A stretch of DNA of 11,506 nt from the NCBI GenBank assembly GCA_018711775.1, contig DVHV01000129.1, positions 1-11,506 on the forward strand, in the 5' to 3' direction. A program made the position numbers and the translations under genes. Of this stretch, positions 6,522 through 11,506 are shown one piece after another (within the stretch, counting starts at the first letter, position 1; each line of letters begins with the position of its first letter). Source of the DNA: Candidatus Onthocola stercoravium. Its GTDB lineage: Bacteria; Bacillota_I; Bacilli_A; RF39; UBA660. The notes below the pieces were generated by a model, which saw only the letters and a list, made by a program, of their open reading frames with translations, ran no database searches and was not told the origin of the DNA.

Positions 6522-7778
6522 TTGAAAATAAAAAAATGGTGTAGTTACTTTATAAGGTATATGTTTGTTTTCCTAATATTGGCCGTTTATATATTGGAGC
6601 CGATGAGTGCGCAAGCTGCTACTAATTATAATAGTATGACTTTAGCAGAAATGCGTCAGGAATTAGCAAGATTGAAGCAAGAAAAAGCAGATAATGAACA
6701 TCAACAAGAAGTAACGGAGGCTGAAAAAGAAGCTAAAAATAAAGCAATAAGTGATACTTATGCTAAGATTGAGGAAACAAAAGTAAAAGTTGAAGAAGCA
6801 AAACAAAGTATTGAAGAATCTAATGCTAGAATTACAGAATTAGATAAGCAGACCCAGGATTTGATGGCATATTATCAAATTTTGCAAGGTAATAATTCTT
6901 ATATGGAATTTATAACAGATTCAAGTAGTATAACAGAACTTATAATGCGTGCTGATGCTATTGAACAATTATCTAATTATAATCAAGAAAAATTAGTTGA
7001 GTTAGAAAATTTAATTGATGAAACAGAACAAAAGCAAGTTGAATTGTTAGAATATGAAGATGAACTTAATGCTAACATTGCTGAATATCAACGTCAATTA
7101 GAAGAAATTGATTCTAGTTTGTTGCAATTTTCGGATATTTCGATGTCTATTGATGAAGAAATAGAAACTTTGGAAGATGTTATTGAAACTAATGAAAATA
7201 TGGGATGTAAGGATAATGAAACTCCAACTGCTTGTGCTGTAAGGTTGTCTTCAGAGAATGATGATGATTATTCTTGGTATATCAATAATTATGGTTGGTT
7301 AAAACCAGTAACAAAAGGTCGTATATCAAGTTTATTTGGATGGCGTAGTGTTCCTGGTCAAAGTAGTTACCATAGTGGAATTGATATTGCTGTATCTGAA
7401 GGTACCAATGTTTATCCGGCAGCATCAGGAGTGGTAGTTAGAACTGTAAGTAGAAGTAGTTGTGGAGGAAATCAAATATACATTCAAGCGGTTATCAATG
7501 GTGAAGTATATACTATGCAATATGCGCACCTATTAGAAGTATATGTTAGTAAAGGTGATACTGTTGATGTTAATGATGTAATTGCTTTATCTGGTGGTTA
7601 TTCAACAGCATCAAAGTATGGCGGATATGATACATGTACTACTGGGGCTCATTTACATTTTGGGGTATCAGAAGGCGCTTATACAAGCTTTTCTGCTTAT
7701 ACAGCCAATTTAATAGAACCTCCAGGATTTCCTGGTAAAGGTTCATGGTTTTATTCGAGAACTCAATGGTTTGATTAA
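6522..7778 (+). CDS. Secreted PcsB-like coiled-coil protein with M23 metallopeptidase domain, copy 2
   Basis: A 418-aa tandem paralog of the upstream hydrolase, also a likely FtsEX-controlled wall peptidase. It begins at TTG. The signal or anchor (about 10-27) is nearly the same as copy 1, with cleavage likely at AQA-AT (about 32). The coiled coil runs from about 40 to 227 and includes the PcsB-like segment YMEFITDSSSITELIMRADA (127-146). The M23 domain (about 265-385) keeps every ligand: His284 and Asp288 (HSGID), His336 (YAHL), and His377 and His379 (HLH). Cysteines 229, 238, 314 and 372 match those of copy 1; a further Cys7 lies in the signal. The last residues KGSWFYSRTQWFD repeat the copy 1 tail. 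Copy 2 has a longer linker (about 240-262) before the peptidase domain and lacks the insertion of copy 1 near residues 300-310. The two may divide work between septum and side wall, or between growth phases, but that is inference. A terminator follows at once. Confidence 0.9.
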   Translation: MKIKKWCSYFIRYMFVFLILAVYILEPMSAQAATNYNSMTLAEMRQELARLKQEKADNEHQQEVTEAEKEAKNKAISDTYAKIEETKVKVEEAKQSIEESNARITELDKQTQDLMAYYQILQGNNSYMEFITDSSSITELIMRADAIEQLSNYNQEKLVELENLIDETEQKQVELLEYEDELNANIAEYQRQLEEIDSSLLQFSDISMSIDEEIETLEDVIETNENMGCKDNETPTACAVRLSSENDDDYSWYINNYGWLKPVTKGRISSLFGWRSVPGQSSYHSGIDIAVSEGTNVYPAASGVVVRTVSRSSCGGNQIYIQAVINGEVYTMQYAHLLEVYVSKGDTVDVNDVIALSGGYSTASKYGGYDTCTTGAHLHFGVSEGAYTSFSAYTANLIEPPGFPGKGSWFYSRTQWFD

Positions 7779-7812
7779 ACTGATATTAAGTTATCAGTTT
7801 TTGTTTTATTTT
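7777..7812 (+). terminator. Rho-independent terminator of the ftsEX-hydrolase unit
   Basis: A perfect 9-bp inverted repeat (AAACTGATA at 7777-7785 and TATCAGTTT at 7792-7800) with a 6-base loop is followed by a T-rich run to 7812. The stem starts inside the stop codon of hydrolase copy 2. Confidence 0.85.
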
Positions 7813-7823
7813 GTCACAAAAAA

Positions 7824-7843
7824 TGCTATAATCGTAATATAAT
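7824..7843 (+). promoter_or_regulatory. Promoter for the 630-aa membrane protein gene
   Basis: An extended -10, TGCTATAAT, lies at 7824-7832, and a second TATAAT follows at 7838-7843. The best -35-like hexamer, TTGTCA at 7811-7816, is 10 bases from the first and 21 from the second, so neither spacing is ideal. The extended -10 is the better guess and puts the start near 7839. The SD AGGAAGGG (7848-7855) is 11 bases before ATG 7867. Confidence 0.5.
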
Positions 7844-7866
7844 TAATAGGAAGGGTATGATTTTAT

Positions 7867-9759
7867 ATGAAAAGTGATGTGTTTAGTCAAGACAATCAAA
7901 GTGTTGGTAATAATATGCCAACGGATAATTTGAATACTGGAGGTGTGAATACGCCAAAAGAATTAAATGATAATAATGACGGAAGTGTTCCAGCAGTAGA
8001 AAATGCTGCGAGTAGTGATTTAAATAGTGCAAATGAAGCACTTAATAGTGAATCAGTAATAAATAGCGAAGTTATTGGTGTAACTAATAATGAAAATGAA
8101 AATTTAAATAACTTAAGTGGTGAGGAATCATTACCACCAGAAAATAACTTGAATAATACTAAAAATCGCAAAAAAATATTTATAATTATCGGTATTGTAG
8201 TAGGGGTAATTATCCTTGCTATTATAGCATTCTTTGTCTATATTAAAATAGGATTTACGGCAGAGAAATATATTGATGATAAAGTTGAAGAAATATCAAA
8301 CTTTATAGACGATATGTTTATGACAAACAATTATGATGCTAATAATGAAACGCTAATGAATGGAGAATTAAGTATTAATTCAAGTATTGAAGAATTAGCG
8401 GCGTTAAATAATTTAAATTTAAATTTTGAAGTTGGCACTTCTTTAGCTAAAGAAATAGTAGATATTAATTTTGGTTTAGCAAATAATGAAAGCAATTATA
8501 ATGCTAATCTATATATAAATAATAATAGAATGTATTTAGATTCAGCTGATTTATATAGTACACCTTTATATATGGATTTAGAAGAAAGCCCATTTGCTAA
8601 TATTAATGTTGAAAAAATGAATTTAGAAAATTATAAAAATTCTATTGTAAATTTTGTGAAGTATTTAGGTTTGGCTTTAAAAGAATCTGACATGTCAAGT
8701 TCTATTAGTGGTTTAAGTGCTATTTATAGATATGAGATAAATGATAGTAATAAAAAAGCGTTTGCCCAAAAGATGAATGATTTAATAGAACATGATGAAA
8801 ATATGTTGGATTTTTTAGAAATGTTAGGTATAACAGATGCAACTGTATCGGCAGATAGTTTAAGTGATATGGTATTTGAAGTAACTGTTAGTATTCCTAG
8901 TGGAGATTTAAAAGGTTTTACATTAACTATTGATGATTCAGTTATGAGCTTAGTAGAAACCGCGAAAGATAAGTATGATTTTAAAATTGATGATGAAGTG
9001 GTATTAAAGGTAACTGTTGATGGAGATAATGTAAATTTAGTTAATGCTGATACAAATAGTGGTACTTTCGATATTACGTTTAATACTAAAGATTATACAA
9101 TGAAAACAAATTTTGAATCAGAAGGTAATGTAATTAGTTTAGAAATTACTAATGAAAGTGATAAAGTTAAAAATGTAGTTATAGAACTTACAAGTAATAA
9201 TGAAACTTCAGTTGTAAATATGAAAGTGGATTTAACAGTTGAAACTGTAAGTAATAATGAAATTAGAACTAGTGGTAGTTTTGTAGTTAGTTCTAATGGC
9301 GAAGATATTAATTTAGATTTTACTTTAAATAGTCAAAATGGAACTGATTTAGTAACAGAAAAAACTTTTACTAATGCTAAAGATATGAATACTTTAACTC
9401 CAGCTGAAGAAAATGAAATTTCAAATAATTTAATGACGGTTCTTGAAAATATTGCTCCGGAAGTTACTGAAACTATGGGGGCACAACAATTTTTAATTAG
9501 TGCTCAAGTTTATGCTAATACAGTTTCTTTATCAGTTACTCCAGGTGGTTGTATGACTTTTGAACAATTAGGTTATAATACAGGGATGCTTGGTAAAGTT
9601 GAACCGGATTCACTTGGTGGGTATAGATTGTCAATTACTGATGGCGAATATATGGTTTTAGATAAATATATTTTTGATGGGAATTTATCAGCAGAAGATA
9701 TAGAATTATATGATTCATCTAGATTTACTGAAGAATATTATACTTGTTTGGCATCATGA
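7867..9759 (+). CDS. Membrane-anchored extracytoplasmic protein of unknown function
   Basis: I do not recognise this 630-aa protein by name. Residues 1-100 are rich in Asn, Ser and Glu and look disordered. RKK at 101-103 precedes one strong membrane segment (about 104-127), so the head should be cytoplasmic and residues 128-630 outside (type II topology). The outer part is polar and beta-rich, with many alternating-hydrophobic strands between about 340 and 510; this pattern recalls LolA/LppX-like curved sheets, a low-confidence inference. After LTPAEENEISNNL (about 515-530), a separate C-terminal unit starts with a helix (AQQFLISAQVYANTVSLS) and contains the only two cysteines, Cys562 and Cys627, probably disulfide bonded. 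A helix, then strands, then a Cys-bounded loop is loosely pilin-like. The gene has its own promoter and overlaps the downstream hydrolase gene by ATGA. It could be an envelope sensor, scaffold or surface protein. Confidence 0.75.
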   Translation: MKSDVFSQDNQSVGNNMPTDNLNTGGVNTPKELNDNNDGSVPAVENAASSDLNSANEALNSESVINSEVIGVTNNENENLNNLSGEESLPPENNLNNTKNRKKIFIIIGIVVGVIILAIIAFFVYIKIGFTAEKYIDDKVEEISNFIDDMFMTNNYDANNETLMNGELSINSSIEELAALNNLNLNFEVGTSLAKEIVDINFGLANNESNYNANLYINNNRMYLDSADLYSTPLYMDLEESPFANINVEKMNLENYKNSIVNFVKYLGLALKESDMSSSISGLSAIYRYEINDSNKKAFAQKMNDLIEHDENMLDFLEMLGITDATVSADSLSDMVFEVTVSIPSGDLKGFTLTIDDSVMSLVETAKDKYDFKIDDEVVLKVTVDGDNVNLVNADTNSGTFDITFNTKDYTMKTNFESEGNVISLEITNESDKVKNVVIELTSNNETSVVNMKVDLTVETVSNNEIRTSGSFVVSSNGEDINLDFTLNSQNGTDLVTEKTFTNAKDMNTLTPAEENEISNNLMTVLENIAPEVTETMGAQQFLISAQVYANTVSLSVTPGGCMTFEQLGYNTGMLGKVEPDSLGGYRLSITDGEYMVLDKYIFDGNLSAEDIELYDSSRFTEEYYTCLAS

Positions 9760-10253
9760 TTATTGATAAAGTTGTTGTTGGGCCATTGGCAGAAAATTGT
9801 TATATTGTTACCAAAAATGAGAAGACAATTATAATTGATCCTGGTGATGAAGGCCAAAAAATTATTGATGTAGCCAAAGATAAAAATGTTGTTGGGGTTT
9901 TAATAACTCATCATCATTTTGATCACATTGGAGCATTAAAAAATATAGAAAAATATTTTAATATTAAGGAAAGTAAAGAAATTGAAGGTTTTAATTATGA
10001 GATAATTAAAACTCCAGGGCATACAAGTGATTCAGTAAGTTATTATTTTCCTGAAGATAAGGTATTATTTGCTGGGGACTTTTTATTTTTAAATAGTATT
10101 GGAAGGACTGACTTGCCGACGGGTAATGATATGGAAATGCAAAAAAGTTTGGAATTAATTAGTAAGTATCCGGATGATATTGTTGTTTATCCTGGGCATG
10201 GAGAAACAACAACTTTAGGTTACGAAAAAGAAAATTTTAAATATTACTATTAA
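9756..10253 (+). CDS. Compact metallo-beta-lactamase-fold hydrolase (glyoxalase II-like)
   Basis: A 165-aa cytoplasmic metal-dependent hydrolase of the YqgX/glyoxalase II-like group, whose members hydrolyse thioesters such as S-lactoylglutathione analogues; the true substrate here is unknown. It keeps the full two-metal ligand set: His52, His54, Asp56 and His57 (HHHFDH), His89 (TPGHT), Asp108 (FAGDFLF) and His148 (YPGHGE). The GRTDLPTGN segment (117-124) is typical of this subgroup. At 165 aa it is shorter than the usual 200 or so; most of the shortfall is the region between HHHFDH and TPGHT, normally much longer than the 31 residues here. The start at 9756 overlaps the upstream stop (ATGA). 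A TTG at 9744 would also be in frame but lengthens the overlap and breaks alignment with the family's usual start. No strong SD is visible, so expression probably depends on coupling to the 630-aa gene. A functional link to that gene is not evident. Confidence 0.88.
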   Translation: MIIDKVVVGPLAENCYIVTKNEKTIIIDPGDEGQKIIDVAKDKNVVGVLITHHHFDHIGALKNIEKYFNIKESKEIEGFNYEIIKTPGHTSDSVSYYFPEDKVLFAGDFLFLNSIGRTDLPTGNDMEMQKSLELISKYPDDIVVYPGHGETTTLGYEKENFKYYY

Positions 10254-10280
10254 AAAAGATCGTTTGTGTGACGATCTTTT
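10254..10280. terminator. Bidirectional terminator between convergent genes
   Basis: A perfect 10-bp inverted repeat (AAAAGATCGT at 10254-10263 and ACGATCTTTT at 10271-10280) has a 7-base loop. T runs result on both strands: TTTTAAT on plus, and TTTTTTAAT on minus, which is the better tail. The left arm directly follows the hydrolase stop, and the gerQ stop overlaps the right arm. Confidence 0.8.
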
Positions 10281-10638
10281 AATATGTCTTATCAGAGTAA
10301 GCATGTGAGTAAATTATTGGTTCCATAAATTCAACATAATTTAAATAAATTATTCTAATTAAATACCATAAGTTATTTGTGTTATCTCTAATTATTAAAT
10401 GATCTTTACCGGCTTCTTCAATTATCCCTTCATAAACTTTGTTTTGCCAAGCACTACTATCAGGGTATGAAACATAGGCTTTAATTCTTTGCCCTTTATT
10501 AAGCCTTAAAATGTTTTCAATATAACTTTGTTCTCTTGGAATTGTTCCATTATTTACTTCATTAATAGAAATGTTTCCTGGTGGAGTTTGATAGTTATTG
10601 CTAGGAAAAGTTGGATTTTGGTAATAACTTCCATTCAT
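10279..10638 (-). CDS. gerQ: Spore coat protein GerQ
   Basis: In Bacillus, GerQ is an inner spore-coat protein made in the mother cell that is needed to place the cortex-lytic enzyme CwlJ for germination. This 119-aa protein has the family layout: a flexible Asn/Pro/Tyr/Gln-rich N-terminus (1-33), then the strongly conserved REQSYIENILRLNKGQ (35-50) and a beta-rich domain with VYEGIIEEAGKDHLIIRD, WYLIRIIYLNYVEF and EPIIY. These match my recollection of B. subtilis GerQ closely. The ATG at 10638 has SD AGAGGTGA (10656-10649) 10 bases upstream. The first lysine is Lys48, so the N-terminal lysines used for transglutaminase cross-linking in B. subtilis GerQ are missing. The gene stands alone, convergent with the hydrolase and divergent from the YitT-family gene. 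Its presence is the main evidence that the organism sporulates. A CwlJ homologue is not in this window. Confidence 0.9.
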   Translation of the reverse strand: MNGSYYQNPTFPSNNYQTPPGNISINEVNNGTIPREQSYIENILRLNKGQRIKAYVSYPDSSAWQNKVYEGIIEEAGKDHLIIRDNTNNLWYLIRIIYLNYVEFMEPIIYSHAYSDKTY

Positions 10639-10660
10639 AATATAAAATTCACCTCTAGAA

Positions 10661-10690
10661 TATGTATATGCTTTTAGTGATTAATAATTG
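10661..10690 (-). promoter_or_regulatory. Candidate sporulation (sigma-E-like) promoter for gerQ
   Basis: Read on the minus strand, CAATTATT (10690-10683) and TATACATA (10668-10661) are 14 bases apart. They partly match the sigma-E elements (KMATATT, 13-15 bases, CATACAHT): TATT in the -35 and ATACA in the -10. GerQ is mother-cell expressed in Bacillus, which fits. Against it, transcription would start almost at the SD. A housekeeping-type TATAAT read leftward from about 10710-10725 is an alternative. Confidence 0.3.
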
Positions 10691-10716
10691 CCAAAAAATA
10701 GGTAATGCATTATAAT
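10688..10716 (+). promoter_or_regulatory. Strong housekeeping promoter for the YitT-family gene
   Basis: TTGCCA (10688-10693) and TATAAT (10711-10716) are separated by exactly 17 bases, near the sigma-A consensus. The start of transcription would fall near 10723, just before the SD AGGTGA (10726-10731). A second TATAAT at 10720-10725 lacks a matching -35. Confidence 0.75.
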
Positions 10717-10736
10717 TATTATAATAGGTGATAAGA

Positions 10737-11506
10737 ATGAAACAAAATAATAGCGATGTAAAAGAAGCCCTAATTGAAGGAATATTTTTGGTTGTTGGAG
10801 TTTTTTTATATGCCTTATGCTTTAATTTATTCTTGATACCAAATGATTTAGTTGTTTCTGGTTTTAGTGGAGTAGCAATAGTTGCACAAAAACTATTTGG
10901 TTGGCCAGCTTCTACATTTATTTATATTACAAATGCTATTTTATTAATTGTGTCTTTTATTTTTTTAGGATGGAAGTTAACTAAGAGAAATATTGCTGGT
11001 TCAATAATGTATCCTTTGATGATTACGGTATCGGAACCTATTGCAAATTTTTTAGATAACTATATTATTGGTGATGATTTTTATCTTGTTTTATTATTTG
11101 CTATAATTTTATATGGTGTAAGTAGTGGTCTTATTTATCGAACCGGTTTTTCTACCGGTGGTAGTGACATTATTATGCAAATTTTAAATAAATATTTGAA
11201 TATTAGCGAATCAAAAGCCATGATTGGTGCAAATAGTTTAATTATAATTGTTGGTATGATGGTGTTTGGCTTTAATAAAGGGGTATATTCTTTTATAATA
11301 CTTATTTGTTCGACATATTTTATTGATAAAATAATGTTTGGCTTATCAGATAGCAAGGTATTTTATATTTATACCAAAAAATTAAGAAAGATAAAAAAGT
11401 TAATATTAGATGATTTTCAAACAGGATTTACAAGTATTCCTAGTAGAGGAGGATATTCTCAAAAGCGGGGATTTATGATTATGTGTGTAGTATCTAATAA
11501 GGATTA
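10737..11506 (+). CDS. YitT-family membrane protein (3' end outside window)
   Basis: A member of the YitT family (N-terminal DUF161 membrane region plus C-terminal DUF2179 cytoplasmic domain), common in Bacillota and without an established transport substrate. From ATG 10737, five bases after SD AGGTGA, 256 codons are visible with no stop. Hydrophobic segments lie at about 11-34, 58-78, 85-105, 115-134, 163-178 and 183-203. The conserved block YRTGFSTGGSDIIMQ (134-148) is the family hallmark, and PNDLVVSGFSGVAI (35-48) is a second. After the last segment a charged linker (KKLRKIKK) leads into the DUF2179 part, ending at the edge with GFTSIPSRGGYSQKRGFMIMCVVS. By comparison with the usual 280-290 aa, about 30 residues are missing. 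The gene is divergent from gerQ; some YitT relatives have been linked to stress or sporulation, but no role is shown here. Confidence 0.9.
   Translation, partial: MKQNNSDVKEALIEGIFLVVGVFLYALCFNLFLIPNDLVVSGFSGVAIVAQKLFGWPASTFIYITNAILLIVSFIFLGWKLTKRNIAGSIMYPLMITVSEPIANFLDNYIIGDDFYLVLLFAIILYGVSSGLIYRTGFSTGGSDIIMQILNKYLNISESKAMIGANSLIIIVGMMVFGFNKGVYSFIILICSTYFIDKIMFGLSDSKVFYIYTKKLRKIKKLILDDFQTGFTSIPSRGGYSQKRGFMIMCVVSNKD

Noticed and set aside
5209..7778. Calling the coiled-coil M23 proteins EnvC
   Set aside because: EnvC has a degenerate LytM site and activates amidases; both proteins here keep the catalytic set, and the organism looks Gram-positive.
9744..9755. TTG start for the metallo-beta-lactamase-fold gene
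   Set aside because: ATG 9756 gives a standard ATGA overlap and the usual family N-terminus.
1..11506. Mycoplasma-type genetic code (TGA as Trp)
   Set aside because: TGA ends three genes at positions supported by overlap with the next start, and tryptophans use TGG.
1..11506. CRISPR array, transposon, phage or defence island
   Set aside because: No direct-repeat arrays, transposase or phage-like genes, and no composition shift were seen.

Overview
The window is uniformly AT-rich and reads as a low-GC Bacillota chromosome, most like an uncultured Bacilli/Erysipelotrichia-type gut bacterium. Three things point there: FemXAB-type cross-bridge enzymes, Gram-positive-style FtsEX with a coiled-coil hydrolase partner, and a recognisable GerQ spore-coat protein. 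GerQ suggests a spore-former, or a recent descendant of one. TGA serves as a real stop (second FemXAB gene, ftsX, the 630-aa gene), so the genetic code is standard and not the Mycoplasma code. No mobile element, CRISPR array, tRNA or rRNA was seen. Genus-level placement is inference.

Bases 1-3562 hold three tightly packed, same-strand FemXAB peptidyltransferase paralogs, the first cut off by the window edge. They should build the peptide cross-bridge on lipid II from aminoacyl-tRNAs. Bases 3585-7812 are a cell-division and wall-hydrolysis unit: an extended -10 promoter, ftsE, ftsX, two tandem secreted PcsB-like coiled-coil proteins that each end in a complete M23 metallopeptidase domain, and a rho-independent terminator. 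FtsE and FtsX form the membrane machine that, in known systems, switches on the coiled-coil hydrolase outside the cell. Cross-bridge synthesis and a possible cross-bridge-cleaving hydrolase pair therefore sit next to each other.

Bases 7824-10280 are a second unit: a promoter, a 630-aa single-pass membrane protein of unknown function with a large extracytoplasmic part, and an overlapping compact metallo-beta-lactamase-fold hydrolase. It ends in a hairpin shared with the convergent gerQ gene. GerQ (minus strand) and a YitT-family membrane protein (plus strand, cut by the window end) diverge from a 98-bp promoter region with a very good housekeeping promoter for yitT and a weaker sporulation-like promoter candidate for gerQ.

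The most distinctive signals are the duplicated FtsEX-linked M23 hydrolases with a conserved four-cysteine pattern and a near-identical aromatic C-terminal tail, the unknown 630-aa protein with a lone C-terminal cysteine pair, and a GerQ whose N-terminus has no lysine. No clearly new multi-gene system is visible; the rest of the window is well-known cell-envelope biology.
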